DNA of 64,000 nt. Origin: Procambarus clarkii. Lineage: Eukaryota; Arthropoda; Malacostraca; Decapoda; Cambaridae. Made by a program: the position numbers and the translations under genes. The stretch lies in the NCBI RefSeq assembly GCF_040958095.1, contig NC_091156.1:14966520-15030519 (forward strand), written 5' to 3'. Below the pieces are notes generated by a model, which searched no databases, was not told the origin of the DNA, and was given only the letters and a program-made list of their open reading frames with translations. Shown here piece after piece: positions 10,193-18,926 of the stretch (the stretch's first letter is position 1; each line of letters begins with the position of its first letter).

Positions 10193-10443
10193 GAGCCGGT
10201 CGGCCGAGCGGACAGCACGCTGGACTTGTGATCCTGTGGTCCTGGGTTCGATCCCAGGCGCCGGCGAGAAACATTGGGCAGAGTTTCTTTCACCCTATGC
10301 CCCTGTTACCTAGCAGTAAAATAGGTACCTGGGTGTTAGTCAGCTGTCACGGGCTGCTTACTGGGGGTGGAGGCCTGGTCGAGGACCGGGCCGCGGGGAC
10401 ACTAAAAGCCCCGAAATCATCTCAAGATAACCTCAAGATAACC
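10193..10443 (+). mobile_element. tRNA-derived SINE, family A
   Basis: This is the cleanest copy in the window. A box A-like CGGCCGAGCGGACAGC and a box B GGTTCGATCCC sit within a head beginning GAGCCGGTCGG, followed by the same body and the CAAGATAACC-repeated tail as at 4,230. The head folds plausibly as a tRNA, though which tRNA it came from is unclear. Confidence 0.85.
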
Positions 10444-10538
10444 TAAATAAAATTATCAAGAAGGAGCCCGACTGTACTCCCGGGACACTTAAACACAACA
10501 TCAACAAACTTGAACACGACGCTGACACAAACCTCTAG

Positions 10539-10689
10539 TGACCAATCCACACACTAGAAAATGAAGGGACGACGACGTTTCGGTCCGTCCTGGACCATTC
10601 TCAAGTCGATTCTCACAATCGACTTGAGAATGGTCCAGGACGGACCGAAACGTCGTCGTTCTTTCATTTTCTAGTGTGTGGATTGGTCA
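10539..10689. mobile_element. Near-perfect 150-bp palindrome (foldback MITE)
   Basis: TGACCAATCCACACACTAGA opens the element and its reverse complement closes it. The arms stay complementary to the centre near 10,612, with a few mismatches in the central bases. A diverged single arm of the same family lies at 40,065-40,138 (ACGACGACATTTCGATCCG). It has no coding capacity and is probably a non-autonomous DNA transposon that relies on a transposase elsewhere. Confidence 0.75.
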
Positions 10690-10821
10690 ACATACTTCAG
10701 CCACGTTATTGTGACTCTTCGCCTGCAAACCTCTAGTGTCAATGTTTGCTTGAACAGGCCGGTGCGTGATGCAGGGGATGTGTGTCCCACCCCCTGAAAG
10801 CCATTGTGTCTGGCTTGCTAC
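10690..10821. other. Spacer before minisatellite
   Basis: About 130 bp with no recognised content; it contains a small CTGAAAGCCATTGTG block that is unique in the window. Confidence 0.4.
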
Positions 10822-11214
10822 ACCTCCCCATAATGTCCACCCCACCTCCCCGTAATGTCCACCCCACCTCCCCGTAATGTCCACCCCACCTCCCCGTAAT
10901 GTCCACCCCACCTCCCCGTAATGTCCACCCCACCTCCCCGTAATGTCCACCCCACCTCCCCGTAATGTCCACCCCACCTCCCCGTAATGTCCACCCCACC
11001 TCCCCGTAATGTCCACCCCACCTCCCCGTAATGTCCACCCCACCTCCCCGTAATGTCCACCCCACCTCCCCGTAATGTCCACCCCACCTCCCCGTAATGT
11101 CCACCCCACCTCCCCGTAATGTCCACCCCACCTCCCCGTAATGTCCACCCCACCTCCCCGTAATGTCCACCCCACCTCCCCGTAATGTCCACCCCACCTC
11201 CCCATAATGTCCAC
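10822..11214. repeat. 22-bp minisatellite, about 18 copies
   Basis: The unit ACCTCCCCGTAATGTCCACC plus CC is almost invariant, with a CATAA variant only at the two ends. Because 22 is not a multiple of three, all frames cycle and stay open, producing long spurious minus-strand frames of GWTLRGGGVDITGRW type. Confidence 0.95.
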
Positions 11215-11414
11215 CATACACTCAGGTATTATGATGATGATGATGTGGTGTGGAGGTCCTGTGTAAAGGTGCGTGTGTTGTCTACTCCTGGTTCACTCTC
11301 CTCTACTGCCTCAGGGGAGTGTTGACAGGAACAGTGAGGAGTGAAAGAGAAGGGGTGGGGGGGGAGAGGAGGGAAAGGGGGACAGACAGTGTGAGAGGGA
11401 AGAGGTGAAAATAG
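11215..11414. other. Low-complexity spacer
   Basis: A short (ATG)5 at 11,231 and a purine-rich G tract near 11,350 occur here, adjoining cassette B. No gene is seen. Confidence 0.5.
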
Positions 11415-11760
11415 ACATAAAGATGACAAGAGAGGAGAGGGGTGAAGGAGGAAGAACAGTAAAGTGATATAAAAAAACGGGTAAATAGAAGACAAGAAAG
11501 AAAAAGAAGGAAGAGACAGGCGAGGACTGGTAGAGAGAGGAGTAAAACAGAAAAGATAGATGGGTGAAGATGGAGAAATGTGATCGAAGAGGCATACGAG
11601 GAAGTCAAACATGTGGCATAGAAGGCAAAGATTGCAAGAGGGAAGAGGAAGAGATTAAAATGGCAAATAAAGAGAAGTTTGAGGAAGAAGAGCAGGAGAG
11701 GAGGACAGGGAAGGAGTACTACAGATACGAGGAAGAGGCTGAAGGGAAGTGAAAGATGGG

Positions 11761-11764
<4 letters not shown>

Positions 11765-11831
<67 letters not shown>
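11765..11831. repeat. (GA)n microsatellite
   Basis: A pure GA run followed by G9. It corresponds to the CT run at 3,303-3,381 in copy A. Confidence 0.95.
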
Positions 11832-11839
<8 letters not shown>

Positions 11840-12024
11840 ATGAGAATATAACAAGTATCCTGGAGTACAGATCAACAGCTTTCCCACCATCAGTATTGTG
11901 AGGACATTATGAGTGAGTTGCGCATCTCCTCACTACTCTTGCCGCCGCCTTTTATTTGTCAGGGATATTCCCGCGCGGGCCCTAAGCCTCTGGCTGGCCC
12001 ACTAAGTGTTACTTGTTTCTGTTT

Positions 12025-12800
12025 TACTTGGGCGGAGTATGAGTATTTATGACTTGTATGGTCGCTTCAGTAAGATTATGCCCAAGTGTTTAACAACTTC
12101 TTCTGCTCTGTTGAATCCAAGTTGAAATATTATTGGGTTTGCAACTGTGTACTGTGTTAGATAATGTTCCAGTGGTCTGTCGGGCATTTCTCCACAGTGC
12201 TGACATTTCCTCTCATCTTCCGGAACCAGTAAGCCTATTTCCCCATGCACATGGGTATCCAAGCCTGATGCGATGTAAGTGTACTTCTGTTGTTCTACTG
12301 CTCCCTTTCATCAAACTAAGTGGTTCGTAGTTGGTTGAATTCTTGTACCAACCCGCAGATCCTGATGTTGCAACTGCTGTGTTGTGGTCAATGTATATCT
12401 TCTGCATTGTTCTATTTCTAATTACTTTCTTAATCTGTGATAGACTCTGTGGTATGTAAATGTCTACATTTCTTCTCTTAGTTGCAAGTTTTGCAGCTTC
12501 GTCTGCAATATCATTCCCTATTATTCCTTTAATAATATGAATATATATCCTTGGTGATACATATCACTCAGTTGATAAGTACCAGACGGCCTTGACGTTT
12601 GAGTGTTTGCATTAATGCTATGACATTTGTGGTCAAATGGATGTTGTCACGTATGTGTTCTTGTTGCAAGGTTTCAATGGCAGTTCTCGAATCTGTATGT
12701 CTGAACACAGATATGCTGTCGGTGTTCAGCAAGAGCATGTTCTAAAGCCTTTTGAATGGCTAGCATCTCTATAAACTTGAACACCCGTTACAGAGTCTCT
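12025..12800 (-). pseudogene. Non-LTR retrotransposon ORF2 3' end (second copy), broken
   Basis: Minus-strand frames read HTDSRTAIETLQQEH-like sequence, then LHRIRLGYPCAWGNRL, and in another frame DERKCQHCGEMPDRPLEHYL, as in copy A. Relative to copy A, about 40 bp (a GATATATATTCATATTATTA-like insertion at about 12,530-12,570) splits the tryptophan-containing RNase H block before the GNDIADEAAK-type motif. Frameshifts and stops are present, so it is non-functional. Confidence 0.75.
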
Positions 12801-13224
12801 AACTAACTACAGAATTTGCTGCCTTAACTTCAGCTCGGGATTCTTGTCCCAGCTGGTCTACTGATCCAGCTGTGTGAAGTATGGATGGTTGGCTTCTGCA
12901 CATCTGCCACTGTTGCTTGGTCTTCAGGAAGATTGACAACATTGATCATGGAGTATTTCAGAGAGAAAGGAAGAGATGGGGAAAGGCAGAGAGGAAGAGG
13001 GAGCGAGCGAGCGAGGGAGGGTGAGGGAGAGAGAGGGAGGGAGTGAGGGATGGAGATGGAGAGGGAGTGAGGAAGGGAGAGAGAGAGAAAGAGAGGGAGT
13101 GAGGAAGGGAGAGAGAGAGAGGGGGGGGGAGGAAGGGGAAGCGGAGGGAGAAAAAGAGGGAAGAGAGAGAGGAAGTGGACAGTGTACACAGTGTATGGTT
13201 CTAGTGTGGAAAGGGAAGGGAGCG

Positions 13225-13330
13225 AGGAGGGTCTCTCAGGAGGGAAGACCTGGCAGTGTTGCTGCTGGTGGAAGACCTGGCAGTGTTGCTGCTGGTGGAA
13301 GACCTGGCAGTGTTGCTGCTGCAGGAAGGA
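13225..13330 (-). repeat. HCQVF minisatellite, three units
   Basis: Three near-identical 27-bp units (GGAAGACCTGGCAGTGTTGC plus TGCTGGT) sit where copy A has about 65 units. The minus frame reads QQQHCQVFH. It probably shows a state closer to that before the array grew in copy A. Confidence 0.85.
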
Positions 13331-13489
13331 CATCAGCTGCCACACTCAGGGCCACGCTGTGGTCCTCAAGGTGGTGACAAGACTCCTGCCTGGTTGGCTC
13401 TGACCAAGCCAGTAGTCTTCAGTAGTTTTCAGATGTCTTCAGTTGTCTTCAGAAGTGCTTACATATCAGTAGTCGCCTGTCAGTCACTG

Positions 13490-14110
13490 TGAGGGAGCAA
13501 GATCTAGCTCTGGGCCCCGCCTCCTACCCGTTTATAGCTGGCACGTTTAATTACCTCAACATTTCAATTTCCATCATATTTTGTTTCATGAAGTTGGGGA
13601 TAGAATTGATTCCGACAACCTCTTCTACCAATGTACTTCCCTCTCCGTCCACCGGTTCAGGGCAGGAGATTTTCCTTACATTTCTTCGACTCAATTGTGT
13701 GTCCAGTTACCACCGAGGTCCCCTTGTTCTACCTTGTTTGTCCACATTGTATAAAAGATCCTAAAGGAAATAGACAGAGATCAAATCCCTTCTGTTTCTT
13801 CTCTCTCTCCTGATAGGTTGCGAGGATGAGTTCAATACCCTCACAGCCCATCCTTCTCAGTTCTGGTGCTCGTCTAGTTGAAAACTTCTGAACTTTTTCA
13901 AGTTGTTTTGGTGCTTAACTGGGTTGCTTGCTGGTGCTGCATACTCAAGTACTGGTCTCACATAGGTAGTGTGTATGGACTTTAAGCTCTCCTAGTTTAA
14001 ATTCTTAAATTATGTTCACTTCCTGTCTGTTTCATTTCTTGATTTTGGGAATTACGTTCACTTTTTCCAGAGTTCCAGGAGCCCTTGTATCTCCAGCGCC
14101 AGGTTGCCAC
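13490..14110 (-). pseudogene. Degenerate CR1/jockey-like LINE fragment
   Basis: Minus-strand conceptual translation near 13,830-13,960 gives EYAAPASNPVKHQ then STRRAPELRRMGCE. This is a worn form of the VLEYAASSW and TRLVPELRGIGYEE blocks in the LINE at 19.0 kb. Stops and frameshifts are frequent, so this is an old relic. The CCCCGCCTCCTACCC segment near 13,515 matches the GGGACC-type 3' tail of the same family. Confidence 0.55.
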
Positions 14111-14690
14111 ACATCGCACCTCTTGCTTCCTAGTTTATTCTGGTTGAGAAGTTAATGAAATATGTATTTTGTGAACGTTGTTGAGAGCAGCCAGTGTGGC
14201 TCTAGGGCTTGGAGTCAACATTATCATGTTTGCTTCTCACTACACGCGCGGTCTTCTCTCTAATTTTCTCTCAACATTTTAGATAAGACTTTCGACACAA
14301 ATCCCAAATTACTGCAGAATACTTCATTATAGATCTAATTTACGAGTTGAGTAATAAACACCATTTAGCAACTGTGTGATGCACAATACAAAAATGCTAA
14401 TTTCGTAGCTCATTTAAATGCAGCATTTTTTTGACGTGTTGTGAAGGACAGATCTCCATAACTTCCGGTCCTAATTGACAACTGACATTGAATATCAGCG
14501 TTTCCCTGTCAAGTCCTGTCAAGTCCGGCGAGAGGCCGGTGAGTCTGGCACTGAGGCAGAGTCCGGTTGGCCTTCCTTCGGGGCAACAATATCTTGATAA
14601 TGTCGTCTCAGAGATAAAATAGTTCTCAGAGTTTCACTGACGGCAGTTAAGACCATTTTCTTGGCGCCTGAAACAAAGTTAATTAAAGTG
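14111..14690. other. Gene-free stretch
   Basis: Mixed-composition sequence in which I see no open frame of note, no simple repeat and no element I recognise. Confidence 0.5.
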
Positions 14691-14718
14691 TACAATTATC
14701 TGAAGAGACAATAATCTA

Positions 14719-15777
14719 TGGTGTTCACCTCCAGGATGGTGGTGTTCACCTCCAGGATGGTGGTGTTCACCTCCGGGATGGTGGTGTTCACCTCCGGGAT
14801 GGTGGTGTTCACCTCCAGGAGGGTGGTGTTCACCTCCAGGATGGTGGTGTTCACCTCCAGGAGGGTGGTGTTCACCTCCAGGATGGTGGTGTTCACCTCC
14901 GGGATGGTGGTGTTCACCTCCGGGATGGTGGTGTTCACCTCCGGGATGGTGGTGTTCACCTCCAGGATGGTGGTGTTCACCTCCAGGATGGTGGTGTTCA
15001 CCTCCGGGATGGTGGTGTTCACCTCCGGGATGGTGGTGTTCACCTCCGGGATGGTGGTGTTCACCTCCAGGATGGTGGTGTTCACCTCCAGGATGGTGGT
15101 GTTCACCTCCAGGATGGTGGTGTTCACCTCCGGGATGGTGGTGTTCACCTCCGGGATGGTGGTGTTCACCTCCGGGATGGTGGTGTTCACCTCCGGGATA
15201 ATGGTGTTCACCTCCGGGATGGTGGTGTTCACCTCCGGGATGGTGGTGTTCACCTCCAGGATGGTGGTGTTCACCTCCGGGATGGTGGTGTTCACCTCCG
15301 GGATGGTGGTGTTCACCTCCGGGATGGTGGTGTTCACCTCCGGGATAATGGTGTTCACCTCCGGGATGGTGGTGTTCACCTCCGGGATGGTGGTGTTCAC
15401 CTCCAGGATGGTGGTGTTCACCTCCGGGATGGTGGTGTTCACCTCCGGGATGGTGGTGTTCACCTCCGGGATGGTGGTGTTCACCTCCGGGATGGTGGTG
15501 TTCACCTCCGGGATGGTGGTGTTCACCTCCAGGATGGTGGTGTTCACCTCCGGGATGGTGGTGTTCACCTCCGGGATGGTGGTGTTCACCTCCGGGATGG
15601 TGGTGTTCACCTCCAGGATGGTGGTGTTCACCTCCGGGATAATGGTGTTCACCTCCGGGATGGTGGTGTTCACCTCCGGGATGGTGGTGTTCACCTCCAG
15701 GATGGTGGTGTTCACCTCCGGGAGGGTGGTGTTCACCTCCGGGATAATGGTGTTCACCTCCAGGATGGTGGTGTTCC
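14719..15777. repeat. 21-bp minisatellite, about 50 copies
   Basis: The unit GGTGGTGTTCACCTCCGGGAT alternates between CCGGGAT, CCAGGAT, CCAGGAG and CCGGGATAA forms. As 21 is a multiple of three, several frames stay open on both strands: VFTSGMV on plus, and GGEHHHP and NTTIPEV on minus. The GGEHHHP frame extends upstream to an ATG at 15,977 (432 codons), passing through an Asp run encoded by (ATC)n and a hydrophobic stretch. With no codon-level constraint visible, I call it a minisatellite, not a gene. Confidence 0.9.
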
Positions 15778-15905
15778 ACTGAAGCTGTCTGATCACATTG
15801 TAACAATATTATAATGACAAAAACTACTGTTTTAACTATTAATACCTTTACTAAAAATGGAAAAAAAACTGAATATACCAACAGAAGGAACACGAACAAC
15901 AGTAC

Positions 15906-15950
15906 CACATCATCATCATTATCATCATCATCATCATCATCATCATCAAG
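15906..15950. repeat. (ATC)n microsatellite
   Basis: This is a run of about 15 ATC/ATT triplets. On the minus strand it encodes the Asp-rich start of the spurious GGEHHHP frame. Confidence 0.9.
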
Positions 15951-16364
15951 CCCTAACGACGACAATGACAACAGCAACGCCAGAGCATCAATGCCTCACC
16001 CGAGTGATGAAAAACTAAATGGCCGACAATTAGTACACAACATCTCCCCCCATCAAACTGCCCGCCACACTAACTCGTCTCCAATACATTAATATGTATT
16101 AGGAGGGCCCGGTGAGGCAGAACTCGGGCCGCCCGTACACGCCAAATCCTCCTAAAGTTTCCACATTTATGAGACTTTGGAAGCGACGTGAATGATCCGG
16201 TGTGTGACCAGACGCCAATGGTCGGGAGTTGTCTTATGATTATCTAAGGCATAAGGGTGAGGGTGAGTGGAGAGGGTTGCCAGAGAGACTGTTACAGACG
16301 TGGGCAGGAGACGACTTGCTGCACCTCGACAAGACAGGTCCAGCAAGCGAGCCAAGGGGGTGTC
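15951..16364. other. Gene-free stretch beside candidate exon
   Basis: Non-repetitive and moderately GC-rich. If the splice donor at 16,365-16,370 is real, this is the start of the first intron of a minus-strand gene. Confidence 0.35.
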
Positions 16365-16370
16365 ACTTAC

Positions 16371-16620
16371 CATGTTGACAGTCGGGCTCTAACTGGCAGA
16401 TGTTTCCTCCCTCGCGTGGGAGCTGACTAACGAAGAGAGTTGTTAGAATTGTTAGAAGGTATCGTGAGGTATGTGTGTGTGCTTGCTATGAAGTCAATAA
16501 CACTGGGCAGGTAATCAGAGAGTGTCCCGGTGATTTCCGGACACACACACATTGTACGAGGGAATTTTGTACACTGGGAAGCCAGTGAACGAACAGAGGG
16601 GAGCCGCAAGGAAGTGGATA
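16371..16620 (-). other. Candidate first exon of a minus-strand gene (ATG at donor)
   Basis: On the minus strand the sequence GACTGTCAACATG is followed immediately by GTAAGT (16,370 down to 16,365). That is a consensus 5' splice site directly after an ATG in a good arthropod start context (CAACATGG). The exon would contribute only the initiator methionine, with the rest 5' UTR. The upstream boundary is a guess. No matching acceptor or coding exon was recognised within the window, so this may be a chance match. Confidence 0.3.
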
Positions 16621-16744
16621 CGTGGACAGGGTCATTAGAACACCGGGCGGCGGCGGTGGTGGCAAAATGTAAAAATATTATAATGTATTGATGGGGAAGT
16701 GTTTAATTATCCGTCTGCCAATACGGTGGTCTGCAAGACACTGG

Positions 16745-16875
16745 TGCACTCCCCCCTCTCCCTCCCCTTGACCCCCCTCCTTCCTTGACCCCCCTCCTTC
16801 CTTGACCCCCCCCTCCTTCCTTGACCCCCCCTCCTTCCTTGTCCCCCCTCCTTCCATGACCCCCCTCTCCCTTCT
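16745..16875. repeat. C-rich minisatellite (about 17 bp)
   Basis: CCCCCCTCCTTCCTTGA is repeated about six times with C-run length variation, then grades into general C/T-rich DNA to about 16,930. Confidence 0.85.
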
Positions 16876-17005
16876 TTCTCCCCCTGGCCCACCCCCAACT
16901 TTCCCCAACTTCCTTCCCGTGGCCCCCATCCTCCAAGCTGTTATACCCCATCAAAAGCGGCTGCATCCCATAGTTGACCTTCCCCGTGTGTTTAACAAGC
17001 CAGGA

Positions 17006-17008
<3 letters not shown>

Positions 17009-17046
<38 letters not shown>
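17009..17046. repeat. (CA)n microsatellite
   Basis: A pure CA run immediately precedes the LINE fragment. Confidence 0.95.
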
Positions 17047-17047
<1 letters not shown>

Positions 17048-17062
17048 CCTGCAGTCCATAAC

Positions 17063-17545
17063 TAGTTAAACACAAGACAAAGTTAGAGAAGATTCAGCGG
17101 TATGCCACCAGGCTCGTCCCGGAACTGAGAGGAATGAGCTACGAGGAAAGGCTAAAGGAGCTGAACCTCACGTCCCTGGAAAACAGAAGAGTAAGGGGAG
17201 ACATGATTATCACCTACAAAATTCTCAGGGGAATTGACAGGGTGGACAAAAACAAACTCTTCAGCACGGGTGGGACACGAACACGGGAACACAGGTGGAA
17301 ACTTAGTACCCAGATGAGCCACAGAGACGTCAGAAAGATATTTTTCAGTGTCAGAGTAGTTAATAATTGGAATGCTTTAGGCAGTGATGTGGTGGAGGCT
17401 GACTCCATACACAGTTTCAAGTGTAGATATGATAGAGCCCAGTAGGCTCAGGAACCTGTACACCTGTTGATTGACAGTTGAGAGGCGGGACCAAAGAGAC
17501 AAAGCTCAACCCCCGCAAGCACAGTTAGGTGAGAACGCGCGCGCA
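17063..17545 (+). pseudogene. CR1/jockey-like LINE 3' fragment
   Basis: The frame reads KLEKIQRYATRLVPELRGMS, then LENRRVRGDMIITYKILRG, SHRDVRKIFFSVRVVNNWNA and finally FKCRYDRAQ with a stop at 17,443. This is the same C-terminal region as the LINE at 19.0-20.6 kb (about 60 percent alike by eye). The RT domain is absent. A 3' UTR with GGCGGGACCAAAGAGACAAA and CAAGCACAGTTAGGTGAGAA follows and is shared with the fragments at 28.0, 35.4 and 50.1 kb. It is 5' truncated. Confidence 0.85.
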
Positions 17546-17599
17546 CACAAACCCTCCTACCCCCCCCCCCCACCCCAACCCCAGTCCTCCCCAACACAC

Positions 17600-17748
17600 A
17601 GCTTTCAGGATTGGCTGTCCACAGAACCGTGATCGATTCCCGGCCGAGACAGAAACAAATTGGCACAGTTTATTTCACCTGATCACTCTGTTCACCTAGC
17701 AATAAATAAATACTCTGGGAGTTAGACAGCTGTTGCACGCTGTATTCC
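17600..17748 (+). mobile_element. Worn SINE A-like copy
   Basis: The order ACCGTGATCGATTCCCGGCC, CACAGTTTATTTCACCTGAT, AATAAATACTCTGGGAGTTA and GACAGCTGTTGCACGCTG parallels the family A body (box B, TTTCTTTCACCCTATGCCCC, GGTACCTGGGTGTTAG, CAGCTGTCACGGGCTG). It is diverged and lacks the GC-rich tail. Confidence 0.6.
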
Positions 17749-17751
17749 GAG

Positions 17752-17830
17752 GATGTGTGTGAGTACTCACCTAGATGTGCTTGCCGGGTCGAGCTAGGCT
17801 CCTAGCCCCACCTTCTGAACGTTCTTTGTT
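17752..17830 (-). mobile_element. LINE 3' UTR scrap
   Basis: GTACTCACCTAGATGTGCTT followed by GGGTCGAGCTAGGCTCC is the reversed 3' end of the CR1/jockey-like LINE family. Confidence 0.6.
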
Positions 17831-17844
17831 TTATTAACATATAT

Positions 17845-18090
17845 ACAAGAGTTCTTGCATTCTTAAGCCACTACCACACACAGCGTTTCGGACAAGTCCT
17901 TAATCTTAATGTTCCCCGGAATACGACCCGCCAAATCGTTTAACAACCAGGTACCCATTCACTGCTGGGTGAACAGGGACAACAGTTAAGGATTGGCGTC
18001 AAGTCAGGCCTCCCAATCTGGACACGAACCCCAGACCAAATCGTTCTCTAAGCACTGGGCGAGTGTCTTACCACTGCGCCGCAGGGACTG
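17845..18090 (-). mobile_element. tRNA-derived SINE, family B
   Basis: Read on the minus strand, the head CGGCGCAGTGGTAAGACACT and the box B-like GGGGTTCGTGTCC lie about 45 bp apart. The body carries the complement of CACTGCTGGGTGAACAGGG and the tail reaches the complement of TATATACAAGAGTTCTTGC. Further copies are at 22,975 (interrupted), 29,460, 54,407 and 54,590. Confidence 0.75.
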
Positions 18091-18139
18091 AATACAATGA
18101 CACTTCTCAGGCTTCTCATTTATCATATTTACATTTAAA

Positions 18140-18235
18140 ACTTTAAGTGGACTTAGCCTCAACGGCTCCTACGTCTAACCAACTCCACCTTTTAACAGCT
18201 CTAACACTGAACAAGTTCTTTCTGACGTTTTTAGT
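18140..18235 (-). mobile_element. LINE scrap
   Basis: Reversed, AACACTGAACAAGTTCTTTCTGACG resembles the SHRDVRKxFFSVRV codons of the CR1/jockey-like LINE, and CCAACTCCACCTTTTAACAG the WNA block. It is very short and worn. Confidence 0.45.
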
Positions 18236-18555
18236 TCATATATTATGCACCCAATACCCATCTTGTGGGCGGTAGTGGAAAGGGTTACAGAGGCACATAA
18301 TGGGCTCAGGGACTGAACCCCACAATTCATTTAGCTAAGCAAGTTACAATCTTGATGAACTAGTTACACAATTCAGTATAAGTCGTCACATCAACAATGG
18401 GTTCAAGATCGACCACAAGTACAGTTTCTAAATTAAGCAACTGACATATGTGGAGAGCTAGTGTCACAATTGATATGTTTATCCTTTAGGAGGCCTGGTC
18501 GACGACCGGGCCGCGGGGACGCTAAGCCCCGGAAGCACCTCAAGGTAAGGTAACC
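18236..18555 (+). repeat. Dispersed repeat with LINE-type tail
   Basis: The segment ATTATGCACCCAATACCCAT through GTTACAGAGGCACATAATGG recurs at 33,395-33,455. Its end, AGGCCTGGTCGACGACCGGG through CACCTCAAGGTAAGG, is the tail of the LFNTLPLHIR LINE. It may be a chimeric SINE that borrowed that tail. Confidence 0.6.
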
Positions 18556-18850
18556 ACGCGGCTGTGAGTCGTGACTCGTCTGTGTCTCAGGTTTCCATCC
18601 TCGTTCTGCTGTTCCGAGCTTTGAACAATGCTGCTTTGTCTAGCTTAACATATATGATTTTAAGGGAAATTGATATCATATTTCCCCCCCTCTCTCCTTT
18701 CCCGCAGTGTGGGAAGGTCCAGTTCCCTCACCCTTCCCTCATACCTTAAGCCCTTCCATTCAGGAACGAGTCTTGTTGCATATCTCTGGACTCTTTCTAG
18801 TTCCTCTTTGTCCTTTTTCAGATAAGGGCTCTATGCTGTGGATGCATATT
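18556..18850 (-). pseudogene. CR1/jockey-like LINE fragment, degenerate
   Basis: Minus-strand blocks correspond to KKDKEELERVQRYATRLVPE and to the LNKAALFKARNSRT-like region of the LINE C-terminus, with several frame changes. It ends at the (TG)n tract that starts the better-preserved LINE, so the two copies abut head to tail. Confidence 0.6.

Positions 18851-18852
<2 letters not shown>

Positions 18853-18922
<70 letters not shown>
18853..18922. repeat. (TG)n microsatellite
   Basis: A pure TG run of about 35 units lies at the 3' end of the minus-strand LINE, where its tail motif CTAGGTGAGTACAC may have seeded it. Confidence 0.95.

Positions 18923-18924
<2 letters not shown>

Positions 18925-18926
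<2 letters not shown>

Larger units (their letters stand above)
11415..13345 (-). mobile_element. Composite repeat cassette, copy B (inverted)
   Basis: This is the reverse-complement counterpart of 1,960-3,735. On the minus strand it runs from three HCQVF units (13,225-13,330), through a diverged CT/GA tract, the RNase H-LINE end and its 3' tail, to (GA)n at 11,765-11,831 and the pyrimidine-rich block. Matching order and high identity on both sides of the LINE show that the whole cassette was copied, not just the LINE. Insertions specific to this copy lie near 12,540 and 12,925-12,975. Confidence 0.7.

Noticed and set aside
10687-11217. Long minus-strand frames of GWTLRGGGVDITGRW repeats
   Set aside because: A 22-bp array without stop triplets is open in all frames; no flanking coding sequence.
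14719-15777. CRISPR-like array
   Set aside because: Units are contiguous with no unique spacers, and the organism is eukaryotic; the same holds for the other tandem arrays.
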